Origin: Crambe crambe
Lineage: Eukaryota; Porifera; Demospongiae; Poecilosclerida; Crambeidae
Direction: 5' to 3'
Assembly (NCBI GenBank): GCA_963924555.1
Contig: OZ004592.1
Coordinates: 496,001-560,000 of the forward strand
DNA: 64,000 nt
A model generated the notes under the pieces. It was not told where the DNA came from. It made no database searches and worked only from the letters and a program-made list of their open reading frames with translations. Shown here in pieces: positions 12,525 through 23,612 of the stretch (the first letter of the stretch is position 1; the number at the start of each line of letters is the position of its first letter). Made by a program: the position numbers and the translations under genes.

Positions 12525-12846
12525 AGCGAACTACCAGTTGTAGAAACTCTGGAGGCTGCGGTACTGTGGCTCCTCCGTGTGTAGTCTCGTAGGTCTGGGG
12601 TCTGGTTCACGAGATCGAAAATTTGTAATTGCTAGCTAGTCGATCATGACGTCATGACATCACTTTACACCGGTTCTATTTTTAACCCACCGCATAAGCT
12701 TACCGCGTATATATACCGGTAGGAAATAAGGCCTTATTAAGGAAAGAGATCTATTTTTAGAACCCACGTGGTTCCGATTATATAAAGTAAATACGACGGT
12801 AAACCATAAAGCAAACCATAGCAAACTTACTTTGCAGTAGAAGATC
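12525..12846. promoter_or_regulatory. Intergenic promoter region PDCL3 / RNF217-like, with a TATA box
   Basis: 322 bp between divergent start codons. TATATAAAG at 12779-12787 lies about 60 bp before the RNF217-like ATG, and a CACGTG E-box sits at 12765-12770. A TGACGTCATGACATCA stretch near 12647 contains a CRE-like TGACGTCA next to PDCL3. Functional roles are inferred. Confidence 0.5.
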
Positions 12847-14408
12847 ATGGCGTTGACTATTACCATTGCAGCTGATATCGAGCCGCAGGTGAACTATCTA
12901 GTATTTATCACTTACAGGCTATTTACAGCTATAATCTAGTCTAGCTATGCAGCAAGTGCATTATGCATTTTTTTTTTGTTTACTAGCTACAGATTTCACC
13001 AAAAGATGAAGACGCTGATTCTTTAAGTTCTGGAGATTCTGGAGATTCTGGACGCGGTAGTTTCTCTTCTCAAGTCTCTTTCACTTACCCTGGAAAAGAT
13101 CTCTCTGATAATGAATTCAGTCAGGAATTCTCAAGTTCTTCTAGAAGAAGCTCAAGTGATCCAGTTTCACCAGAAATGTTCACCCTAGCTCTTCTGAATG
13201 CACATGAACAATATTCATCTGGTTCAATTCCACTAGCTCCTCCTCCTCCGCCCCTACCCAGCAGTTCTCATCACACCATGGCTCCATTGTCCTCCATCCC
13301 TCTTCCTCCTCAGATCTACCATTTCATTCAAGACAATGCAGCCATTGAGGAGGTCTCCTTGAACTACAAAGACACAATTGATGTCTGTATAGCTTGCTAT
13401 GCAGACATTCGCAGTGATGTCAGAACCCTCATCTGTTGCAATGCTACACTTTGTCCAACCTGTGACTTCAACCGAAGATTCACTGTAGGAGCACCATGCC
13501 CTAATCCACAGTGCAGTCTCGATGGTGATACAACACTGACCCCATGCATTGTATGTTTCAATGAAGTAAGTGAAGCAAGACATAAACGAACTTGTTGTTC
13601 ACAAGTCGTGTGCAGAGATTGTGTCAGACAAATTGTACATTTCAATATTGAAGATGAGGGAAGGATATACATCACATGTCCTAACCCAGAGTGCAAAAAT
13701 GGGGTCATAGGTGCAGATGAAGTCATGATGGTTACATCAGGTTCCACCAAAGAGAAATATGAGCGAATGAAAGCAGAAGACACAGGAGGAAAGAAGAAAA
13801 CATGTCCCAATTGCTGTCTGATCACAGAACACAACTTGCCTGGAAAATTCAAGCGTTATCAAGCAAAGAATGTCAAGATCACTTGCACCAAATGCCACTT
13901 CGATTGGTGTTTCCACTGCAATGCTCCCTGGCACACCGACACAACTTGCAAGCAGTTTCAAAGAGGTGATAAACACTTCAAGAAATGGACCAAATTAAAA
14001 TCTCGGACTGGTGTTGCAAACTGCCAAAAGTGTCCACTCTGTCAAGTCTACATCCAAAGATCCACGGGTTGTGATCACATGACCTGCAGTCGCTGCGAGA
14101 CAGAATTTTGTTATAAATGTGGGGGACTTCTTTCTGGAATTCCTGGTCTTGGGGATCACTATAAACAGACAAGCATCTTTGGGTGCAAATACAACTACAA
14201 ACCTAACCAGCCCTTCCAGAGGAAGGCTGTGCGAGGGGGTTACCTGGGGGCCAAGGTGGCCATGTTGACGGGCTACCCAGTGCTATTTATAGCAGGACTT
14301 GCTGTGGTGTTGGTCATAGGGGTTGTGGCTCTGCCCGTGTACGGGGGTTACAGGTATTATAAGTACAGGAAAAATATGAAAAGAATATACAAACGTCCTC
14401 GTCATTGA
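12847..14408 (+). CDS. RBR-type E3 ubiquitin ligase, RNF217-like, membrane anchored
   Basis: Two exons (12847-12888 and 12993-14408) give 485 residues. The first ~150 residues are Ser/Pro-rich. RING1 starts at CIACYADIRSDVRTLICCNA, followed by a second Cys-rich block (CIVCFNEVSEARHKRTCCSQ), the IBR with CTKCHFDWCFHCNAPWH, and RING2 with CPLCQVYIQRSTGCDHMTCS and CETEFCYKCGG. The Cys in STGC (codon at 14070, residue about 374) aligns with the catalytic Cys that accepts ubiquitin in RBR ligases. A hydrophobic stretch near the C-terminus (YPVLFIAGLAVVLVIGVVAL) should anchor it in a membrane with a short basic tail. The CKYNYKP and RKAVRGG segment before the anchor matches RNF217 rather than RNF144 or parkin. 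Convergent with SNRNP48, 102 bp apart. Confidence 0.88.
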
Positions 14409-14510
14409 TAACATAGACTTTAAAAAAAAAACAATTCAAATTTTTGTGTGCAGTTTTGTTATTCACTTCATGTCACCATTACCTTTTTGTTCATATCATA
14501 TCACTGTTGC

Positions 14511-17135
14511 CTACCTTTTACTTCTCGATTTGTGTCTGTGTTTCTTATGCTTATGACTTCGATCTTTGGATTGTAATCTTCCATCTCTGGATCTTGATCT
14601 TCTGTCTCTGGATCTCGACCTTCTATCTCTGGATTGTGATCTTCTGTCTTTGGATCGTGATCTTCGATGTCTCTTCCTGGACTTATGAGATCGAGATCTA
14701 TGTCTTTTCTTTGATTTCCTTTCTGAGTCGTGTTCCAGTTCTCTGTTTTTGGATCTACCCCTTTTTGATCCACTTCGGTTTTCCTCTGTAGACTGTGCAG
14801 TTCTACTCTGTGTCTTTTCTAGCTGATTACCAGGGGTCTCTCTCTCCACTGTGTCATCCAGCTGATTACCAGGAGTCTCTCTCTCCACTGTGTCATCCAG
14901 CTGATTACCAGGGGTCTCCCTTTCGTCATCTTCCACAAGAGAAGCTCGCAGTTCTTCCATGCGATTCTTAATGACAGTCCTGAAGATCTAACATTAAAAA
15001 ATACCAAACATTGAAAGCATTCAGCATTCACACACAACTTTCATAAAAACATGTGGTTCTCCAAAGAAAACCACATTGGTTTTCAATTCTTTGACTATCA
15101 GCCACAAGGGAAAATTAGTAGAGGGCATGATGAAAGCTGGTAAGCTAACAAGGAGTCCTCAGTAGTCCATTTGTGGATATAATGGACAAGTGTGAGCTAT
15201 TAAAGGATAATAATATTCACAAGCACTGTCATTCTATGAGCTGTTAAAGGAAATGTTGTTTGAAATGCTGTTCAAGTGTTTACCAATCATAGCCTGGACA
15301 ATACGTTCACATGGAACTTGTACTGTGGCTACGATAAAAACCCAACCTTACTTCAGTTGGTGTTCTTCTGGTGATATGGACGTTCTTTGCCCGGTATTTC
15401 TGCCTCCTCCTCTTATAATCCCTCCTTTCTTTGAGCAGCTGCAGATAGGTCTTTCCTCTTGTGTCAACTTCCTTCTCACTGACTTCTCGTTTAGCTAAAC
15501 TGGCCTCAAGTTTACCCTCCGCTTTCAATTTTGCTATACAGGCATCACAAAATACATCAACATTGCATACAGACACTGTACGACTGACCAATACCTTTAA
15601 GAACAGCCATATCGTCACGATAAAGCCCAGGATCCAATTGCAGAAATGCTTGCCGACTAGTTATCTAGACAATATGGAGGAGAGTACAACTACTCTAATA
15701 TGAAATCGTGTTTTGAAAAGTCTCACCTCCACCACGTAGTCATATAACACTCGTCGCTCAGAGGTGGATAAATGCTGAGTCATGTTTGGTGGAAGGGGGA
15801 GTGATTCGTGCTGATCAGTTTGGACATCATCACACTTTGTAATATCCTGAAATAGATTTAAGTACTCTCCATCAGTAAATGTACAATATACAGAGTTAAT
15901 ATGACAACATACTTCAATCAATTTGGCAATTGAAGGGAGTTCTTCCTCTTGCTGGGTTTCTATCCTTTTCATCTCCTTGATCTTTGCAGCAGACATGGGA
16001 GCAATCTCAGCCACAAAACCATCTGATAGTCCATACTGCTTCTGTGCTTGACTGATGTGTATAAACTTCCACAGATCCAACACCAAAGATCTGGCATCTA
16101 TTGTATTTGCCCATGATGATCCTTACCTAATGCATAATATTAGCACATACTTATTCCTAGTAGTGGGCGGAGCTTGTTCATGAGGATATTAGGAGCCAAG
16201 TTGGTTGTTCTTTTCGTTCTAAGATTACCGGGAGGTGCAAGGCAGGCCATAATGCCCTCCACCATTGAAATTTCCCCACCTAAAACATAACTGTAATGAA
16301 TGAGTCTATGGAAGTGATGATCATTACCTACCTAGCTATTACAAACCTGTGGGCATGCTTCTCGGGAAGATTCTTGAACAGCCAACCTTTGATTTTTGAT
16401 AAATTGAGGGAAAAGTGATCAACTGGAGCAAAATCACACGGAATGACTTTCCATGACTTTATGAAACTACAATAAATATTTTTCATCCTTCGACTGCTCA
16501 ACTCGATAACATCACCACACATACCTGATGAACTGTGGAGGTTTAAAAGAAGAAATCTCCTGAGGGGAGGCTTCGGGTTCCTCCAAGCTTGAGAACTGCT
16601 CCAGCATCATGTGACTATCATGTGACCTGTGTTGAACATTGGGTGTCTCTTTCACAAGCTTCTTCACAGCATTTGCAACGGATTTCCCTAAGCAGATGAT
16701 CACGGATATAGTTATGTAACTCATACATCACCACATTAACCATACCTATCTGCACACTCTCAACACCTGAATTTCTATAGAGAAAGGAAGTGTCAGCAGT
16801 CAATGAAGTAAACTCGTCCTCGTCAATTGAATGAATATTGGTGCCAAGGACCACTGCATAGCAACACTTCTTCTTATGGTCTTCCATTGATGGACTAGGA
16901 ATATAATGGTGGGGATTGAACGGGCACTGGAGTAGTTCAGGGCTCCCCTGCAAGACACAAATAAAGGAAGAGATTTTAAAGAACAAAAAAAATTATATAC
17001 AGTTGTGGCTTGGAGGCTCTCTTTAGTCCAGCCCAATCCATTCAACCAGTTATTCAACCATTCCTCTTGTTCAGTTATGAATGAAGAAAGTAGACATAGC
17101 TCTCTTTGGCGCTCTCGAAAAGTTGAATCCATCAT
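14511..17135 (-). CDS. SNRNP48: U11/U12 snRNP 48 kDa protein, minor spliceosome
   Basis: Component that recognises the 5' splice site of U12-type introns. Start at 17135 or 17132; the N-terminal helix (FITEQEEWLNNWLNGLGW) is followed by the CHHC zinc finger LLQCPFNPHHYIPSPSMEDH with KKKCC. After SVQIGKSVANAVKKLVKE comes a segment of about 190 residues with no counterpart I recall in the human protein, then the conserved PLPPNMTQHLSTSERRVLYD with YVVEV, LDPGLYRDDMAVLK, and the signature KERRDYKRRRQKYRAKNVHI followed by TRRTPTEV and MEELRASL. The last exon has three copies of an ERETPGNQLDDTV unit and an Arg/Ser domain (RSRSKDRRSQSRDRR type). Exons are joined by introns of about 50-120 nt with consistent phases. 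Confidence 0.92.
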
Positions 17136-17244
17136 ACCAGACTATGCATACTTAAGTTGGCCGACGCGCACGTGGCTGTTTAGCGCGCGCTATCTATTAC
17201 ACTGGGCATGCGCAGTTACGGCAAATTGAGGATAAGGAAGAATT
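17136..17244. promoter_or_regulatory. Bidirectional promoter region, SNRNP48 / NKAIN
   Basis: 109 bp between divergent starts, locally GC-rich (GCGCGCGC near 17193), with an NRF1-like GCATGCGCA at 17206-17214. Confidence 0.55.
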
Positions 17245-19016
17245 ATGTGCAGTGGCTGGAGGAAGAGAGTAGCGGTATATCTTGCTATTTTCCTTGTGCT
17301 GGCCTTGGTAAGTCTGTCACGTAATTATAGCTAAGCTTATTTGCTTGTCCACTCCTTTGTTTTAGGTGCTAAGTTTAGAAAGGGCAGTAATAGATGTATT
17401 GGGTCAGATGTGGGCCACCATGTTGCTCAATTGTACAGCCATAGTCTGCAGTATAATGGCTTTGCTAGGAATATGTGCAAAGGAAAGAATTGTCATTATT
17501 CTGGTAAGGTGTAAATCTGAATAGCACACTTGTACTGGTGCTACATTGAATAGCTACAATAAATCATATAAACTTCTATGTCTCTTTGAAATAGAGTTAT
17601 TTAGTCCACAATTTGTATTATACAGCTAGTCAACACATGGGGCAATAGATCTTATAACAACTGAATGGAATTATGTACATAACCATTAGCTAGCACTATG
17701 TACTGCCATGTCTGGCTGGTGAATATTTCAAAAATGTCTGTAGCTCTAGTGCTGCCAAAAGTGACGTACAAATTGATGTAAATGTTTGATATGAGGTGGA
17801 AGTGAAGGAAGATTGGGAATTATTTTAAATGATGGTAACATTGCAAGATGGATAGCAGTTAGTGTGGAACATTCATACACCACTTTAGTAACATTTACAT
17901 TTTGCATTCCATGTAACTGACATTCTATTGTTATTGCTATGCAGTATGCAGTGTGGAGTGTTCTCTCTGTTGGTCTGAATATAGTGGTAATCCTGGTGTA
18001 CAATGGAGTAGGACATTTGGCAGAAGTAAGTTGCTGTACCTACATGTCATACAAAGGTTAATGTGAGTGGTGCCAGTTGATGACAGTGTGATAATCTGCC
18101 CACTTGCTTATAGCTTAGCTACGATTGTATTGATACAAATTTTTTAATGACTGCATACATGCATGCTATCTGTTCAGATGGAGACTTATCTTGGTATTTT
18201 AGTTGGAAATGACAATTACTGGAAGAGTCACGGACTAGGCTGTCTGAGAGCAGCACCAGATAATACCAGCGAGGATGGAAGTGCTCAACTTTCAAGTGGC
18301 AATGACACTGAGGGAAGTGGACAAGAAGTCTTGAGCTCAGAGTCTCAAGGTTGCATCGTTTCATATTCAATTGTAGAGACAATTCATGCAGCATTCTACA
18401 TATTCTTTGCAGTAAGTCATGTATTCATGCACTCTACATCATTGTAGCATCAGTGCATATTTATAGATGGTCACTTTCATCCTGTGTTTATTGCTGGTCT
18501 GTCCAAGAAGAAAACGGTCAAAGTGGTTCTACTACAATTATGATGATGAGAACAGTGAGTTTTCAAACATAATATAGCAGCTTATCCGGAGCATGAAATG
18601 ATTCTTTTGTTCCACCAGACCAGACCATTCCAAATAACTTACTCTTACATGAGATAAGGGGCCTGGAAGCGTGTTGTTGTTTGTGCTAGACGATGAAATT
18701 GTGAACTAATTGCTATGTCACCATAGTTAGCAGGAAACATTGGCACACAATTCAATTTATGAGTGGATGAAATAGTGGCAAGTATTAGTAGAGCAAGCAC
18801 ACAATATATAAGGACCTTGCCAACAGCTACATTGATTTCAAGCCATAACACTTATGATCAAAGGGAATCAGTGGTTTTATATGTACAATGCTGTATCTTT
18901 TTTTGAAAAGCATGTACAATGCTGTATCTTTTTTTGCAGCTTGCTATGCAACTGATGCCCAGCGCTACGATTTTCCAGACCCTCGAGGACGCAAGCGTTA
19001 CTATGGCAGCTGGTGA
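17245..19016 (+). CDS. NKAIN-family tetraspan membrane protein (Na,K-ATPase interacting)
   Basis: Small four-pass membrane protein. Exon 1 (from 17245) MCSGWRKRVAVYLAIFLVLA is transmembrane segment 1; exon 2 continues LSLERAVIDVLGQMWATMLL and NCTAIVCSIMALLGICAKER, matching the NKAIN ERQxFDFLGxQWAPILANF region; exon 3 is TM3 (QYAVWSVLSVGLNIVVILVY, NGVGHLAE); exon 4 is an extracellular loop with GNDNYWKSHGLGCL, an acidic Ser-rich insert, and GCIVSYSIVETIHAAFYIFF; then TM4 with a CPRRKRSK cytosolic turn and a Tyr-rich tail ending KRYYGSW at 19016. Vertebrate NKAINs bind the Na,K-ATPase beta subunit. The loop between TM3 and TM4 is longer than in human NKAIN1. Divergent from SNRNP48. Confidence 0.85.
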
Positions 19017-19173
19017 TCTCTGCTCATAAAATTTGACTTCAATTTTTTTTCATCACTCATCACCCTATTATAAGTTTTCTTCTTTTTTTTTTTGCAAATC
19101 TGTGGTCAGCAATTTTTATGATGTGCTTTATTTCGTGGTGAGGTGGGCGTGTGCTCAGCTAGCTGATGAAGTT

Positions 19174-20928
19174 ATGGTAAAGGGTCGGCTACGCCAGATA
19201 GAGATGTCCAAACATTTAAAAAATCTACAAAAGCTACTCTTTGTAAGGGGAAGACCCTTCTCTGCGACTCAATTAGAGGTGCACTAGCTAAAATAACCAG
19301 TTTTAAAGTCGGGTAGCTTTAGCTACCATTTTCGTACTTTCTGCAGAAGTTGGAACTTTCTTCGTCTAGATCTCTATCCTCCTCTCTTCCTCATAGAGTG
19401 AAGGTGGTGGAGGTGGGGCCTAGAGATGGCCTGCAGAATGAGAAGGAAGTGGTCCCCACGGAAGTCAAGATAGATCTCATCAACCACCTCTCCAAGACGG
19501 GACTCAAAGTGGTGGAGGCCACAAGTTTCGTCTCTCCAAAGTGGGTTCCTCAAGTATGTGATTTAATATGTTCACACACAGTTTTGTGATTTTAGTACCA
19601 CTCTATTATCAGATGGCGGATCATGCTGAAGTCTTGAAAGGAATTTTGAAGGAACCTGGTGTGTCTTATCCCGTACTTACTCCAAATCTTCGAGGGTTTG
19701 AGGCAGCAGTAAGTCCCTGCAATAATTAAATACACCCTTAATGGAGATCAGAGCCATGGTACCTATTTCCACTACTCTAGATGGATGCAGGAGCTAAAGA
19801 AGTAGCCATCTTTGGAGCAGCATCAGAAACTTTCAGCATGTATGCAAGATAGGATTTTCAAGATTTTAGAAGTACTCTTCCTCCCTCTCCCCACCCCTAC
19901 ACTCCCTCTCCTCCTCCCTCCCTCTCTCCCTCCTCCCCCTCTCCTCCTCCTCCCTCTCCCTCCTCTCTCTCGCTCCTCCTCTCTCCTCCTCCTCCTCTCC
20001 CCTCTCCTCCTCCTCCTCCCTCTCCTCCTCCTCCTCCCTCTCCTCCTCCTCCTCCTCCTCCCTCTCCTCCTCCTCCCTCCCCTCCTCCTCCTCAGGAAGA
20101 ACATTAACTGCTCAATTGAAGAGAGTTTGGAAAGATTCAAAGACGTCTGTGCTGCTGCAAAGAAGAGAAATATTCCAGTCAGAGGGTGAGTGGCTATATA
20201 GCCAATTAGCACACCATCTCAGCCACCTTTCTGTAGCTATGTCTCGTGTGTGTTGGGGTGTCCCTATGAGGGACCTATTTCTCCTAAAGCTGTGGCAAAT
20301 GTGAGTGCAACAGTCTTAGTATTCCATAAGGATACATAGCATTGTGGTACTTAGGTTGCAGTTAAGTTAAGAGATTTGGGTTGCTATGAGATTTCCCTTG
20401 GAGACACCATTGGGATAGGGACACCAGGTATGTGTGCGTGTGGATGCACATTATAAAGTGTTATTAGCATCTTTTGGCTCTCTTACTTAACTGATCCACT
20501 CCACGCAGGTTCCATGGCAGCAATGCTCAAAGAAGTCATGACACACCTTCCCGTATCGGTTCTTGCTGTGCACTGCCATGACACCTATGGACAGGCCCTC
20601 GCCAATATCCTCATGGCTGTGCAAATGGGTGTCTCTGTTGTGGATGCATCGGTTGCAGGCTTGGGGGGCTGTCCCTATGCCCCAGGGGCTTCTGGCAATG
20701 TGGCAACTGAGGATGTCGTGTACATGCTCAATGGCATGCACATTGAAACTGTAAGTACAAAGTGCAATGTATTAGGTAAAGGGTAGTCATTATCATTTCC
20801 TTCACTTTATGTATATTCAGGGAGTGGACCTGCACAAACTGTTAGAGGCAAGTAAATTTATTTCCAAAGCACTGAATAGAAGGCCAGCATCCAAAGTAGC
20901 ACAGGCACTGATGCATCATAAACTATAA
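19174..20928 (+). CDS. HMGCL: 3-hydroxy-3-methylglutaryl-CoA lyase
   Basis: Cleaves HMG-CoA to acetoacetate and acetyl-CoA in ketogenesis and leucine breakdown. Start at 19174 or in-frame 19204; the first exon (to about 19242, donor GTAAGG) and the start of exon 2 form a basic, Ser/Leu-rich presequence. The catalytic core begins [20 protein letters not shown], with [38 protein letters not shown], then [61 protein letters not shown] and the loop [20 protein letters not shown], which carries the redox-sensitive Cys. The AT|G junction over the long CT-rich intron is phase consistent. It ends [11 protein letters not shown] at 20928; the HKL end resembles a weak peroxisomal PTS1, where human HMGCL has CKL. 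The stop codon is only 52 bp from that of the convergent TRIM-NHL gene. Confidence 0.95.
19872..20095 (+). repeat. Polypyrimidine tract of CTC/CCT units in an HMGCL intron
   Basis: About 220 nt of almost pure pyrimidine (CTCCTC and CCCTCT units) on the plus strand, running straight into the 3' splice site at 20095. It accounts for the long Arg/Gly-rich and Leu/Pro-rich frames on both strands. Confidence 0.95.
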
Positions 20929-20980
20929 AAATAATTATAATTATTCAAAAGTTCAAAGGTCTATTATTAATCACTACAAT

Positions 20981-23483
20981 TCACACAAGACAGTAACTTT
21001 CAGTCATGTCCTCTTCATTCAAATATTGGAAGACAAGCAACCGACTATTGGCACAATCAGCCACCACCACTTTATGATCTTTCATCACTGCCACGCCCAT
21101 CGGGTTCAAAAACTGGTCCATTCCCTTCCCTTGGGTGCCGTGAGATATGATACATCGGCCACTCGAGGAGAGAATGGAGATAGCATGCTTCTCTGATCTG
21201 GTCAGAAAAAGATACTTGCTACAAACATCGCAGGCAATGCCCACCGGCTTCTCCTCCTTCCTGTTCCAAACGACCTTCACTGCCTCGAACGCCAAATCTC
21301 CATCTCTTTCAACCTTCTGGAACAGCTGCACTCGACATCCTTCTCTCTCAGCGATCAATAAGCGACCCTTGACATCAATAGCAATAGCATAAGGCTCATT
21401 GAGATACCCGAGACTGTCACCCCATTCACCGAAAACACCTAATCCATCTCCTTCAGGAGAGAAGAACTGGACCCTCTGGTTTACAGAATCTGTTACAAAG
21501 ATGATCCCCTCCCTGTTGATAACAACACCCGTAGGATGGTTGAATTGGAACCTGTCTCCCCCAAATGCTCCTACTTCTTTGATGAATTGACTCTCAAGTG
21601 TAAAGATCTGAAAACGATGGTTCTCCTTGTCTACGACGACTACTTGTCCATCTTTGGGACCAAAGGCTATCCCACGAGGAGACTTGAACTGGAGATTCCC
21701 TTTCCCTTCTTCACCGATATGCCTCATGTATATCTTGCTAGCATCAAACACCACTACCCTGTGATTTTTAATGTCGGTGACAACAATTACTCCTTCTCTA
21801 CTGATGGCTATTCCCCAGGGGTTGCCCAAATTCCTGTCCTCGATCGCCTCGACAGCAGGACCAGACAATTTTGGGGCAGAAAGAACTTTCACTTCAATGC
21901 GTTTCATGTGCTTCTTGACTTCTTTGCTGAGCTGTATTTCCAGAATGTGCTTTCCGGCTTTCTTTGGTGTCAGTTTGACTCGATATTTTTCTCCTGACTT
22001 GGTAGGTTTAGTGACCACACCCCTTAGTTTCTCATCTTCACTGTCTTTCGGCCACATCAAAGCAGCTACATCGTGAGTGTTGCCTTCCACCACATTTCCA
22101 ATAATATCCTTGTAAGACAATAGAAGCTCGTCTTCTTGGTTCTCTATCATTTGCAGATCAGAGAGATTATCAACTTCAACATCATGAAAATCGGCCGAAA
22201 CAATCCCTATTGCTTGTCTCATAGTGAACTCAGTGTTTTGGCAGAAGTTGATGATGTCGTTGTTATGTGGAGTATGGTTATAAGTCTGAGAGTTGTAAGT
22301 GTCATGAAGCTCTTGTAAGTTATTCTCGATCACTCCTCTCAGGAATAGAACTTCTTCGGGGATGGAGACTTCAAGGATTTCATTAGCAAACGAGCTGGCT
22401 TCTCTCAATGTTTTTTTAATCTTTTTAAGCTCTGCAAGTTGGTCTTTTAAAATCGTCTCTTTCCTCTCAAAAATCAGCTTGGCATTGGCAAGGAGCTCGT
22501 CTCTCTGCCTCGTTATCTCCTCAACGATTTCAGTGCACCGCTGGTTGACAGCTGCTGCAGTGGTTTCGTGAGATTCCTTCAAAGATTTCATCATATTTTC
22601 AATGCCCTGGATTGAAGTTTTGAATTCTTCCTCAACTTCTTGAGCGGCATCAATCTTTTGCCTGATCTGTTCCATTATCTTTGGCTCGTCGTCCCTTGGT
22701 TCAAACAGCAGATTCTTTGCTATCTGCTTGCCTTTGTGATTGCAGTGAGGCTCTGACACAGAACAGTAGAGACAGATTAAGACGCCGCACTCTATGCAAT
22801 ACATACTGAGGTTCGTATCTTGGCTCGTATCTTTATGGACGTCACACTTCCAAGTATTACGAGTTGCCACACTCTTGCTATCTCCACTTGAACGAATCTC
22901 CTCAAAGGGTTTAATATTATGGTCATTAGTCCTGACAGATCGCCTGTGAGCTGTTTCGCATATCTTGCAGAGAGCATGCTTGCACTCCTTACAGAATGCC
23001 GTGGCAACATTGCCTTCTGTACAGTCATCGCATTTGGTGTCTTCGTTTGAGGTGATTTTGTCCTCAAGCTTTAGAAATTGAATTTGATTCATGAAGGAGT
23101 GATTGGTCACTACCTTTTCAGGATCCTGCATATAAGATAATTCGATAATTAGCCACACCCTCACCGAGTCCCTCCCCTGCCGTTTTTCTTACCTTTGACT
23201 CCTTACATTGGTGCACTACACACAAGTAGTTATTGAATTGCTCTATATTTGATTCGATCTCACTGCTGGGTTCATCAACACTACCCGAGTTGGCATCTTC
23301 AGTGTTGTCAGTGCTGGTTTCTCGCTTCTTCTCCTGGTACCAACGACTTAGCTGATTCAGGCAATCAGTGCCACAATAAGTGTGCATGCAAGGCAATGTT
23401 TTGGGCTCGGTAAAAAGCTTGTTGCAAACCGAACACGTCAATTGCTCTCGAAACTTCTTGATCGATGTTGACTTGGCAGCCAT
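20981..23483 (-). CDS. TRIM-NHL protein (RING, B-boxes, coiled coil, filamin domain, NHL repeats)
   Basis: Two exons (23483-23193 and 23125-20981) encode 811 residues. The RING reads CSVCNKLFTEPKTLPCMHTY with CGTDCLNQL; DPEKVVTNHSFMNQIQFLKL is the usual TRIM linker. A first B-box (CDDCTEGNVATAFCKECKHA) and a second (CDVHKDTSQDTNLSMYCIEC) follow, then a coiled coil, an immunoglobulin/filamin domain (GVVTKPTKSGEKYRVKLTPK, GKHILEIQLSKEVKKH), and about six NHL repeats such as LGNPWGIAISREGVIVVTD and FNHPTGVVINREGIIFVTDS, which form a beta propeller. Family members are E3 ligases and RNA-binding regulators of differentiation (TRIM2/3/71, brat). An acidic Ser-rich insert lies within the RING region between the zinc-binding half sites. 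It is head-to-head with glutaminase. Confidence 0.93.
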
Positions 23484-23612
23484 CTTAAGCTTAGCTTAGT
23501 TTTGGAGCGCATGCGCACTCTGCAGCTCACACGGTACGGATCGCGGAGATATCGGGAGGGAGGGGTGTCCAATACAAAATTTAATAATAATTATGTTAAT
23601 TTGACGCCCGTC
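23484..23612. promoter_or_regulatory. Bidirectional promoter region, TRIM-NHL / glutaminase
   Basis: 129 bp between divergent starts. A perfect NRF1 palindrome GCGCATGCGC lies at 23507-23516, and a minus-strand CTTAAG box near 23484. An upstream ATG at 23502 is in frame with nothing useful. Confidence 0.6.

Noticed and set aside
19823-20212. Minus-strand Arg/Gly-rich 129-codon frame
   Set aside because: Shadow of the pyrimidine tract in the HMGCL intron.
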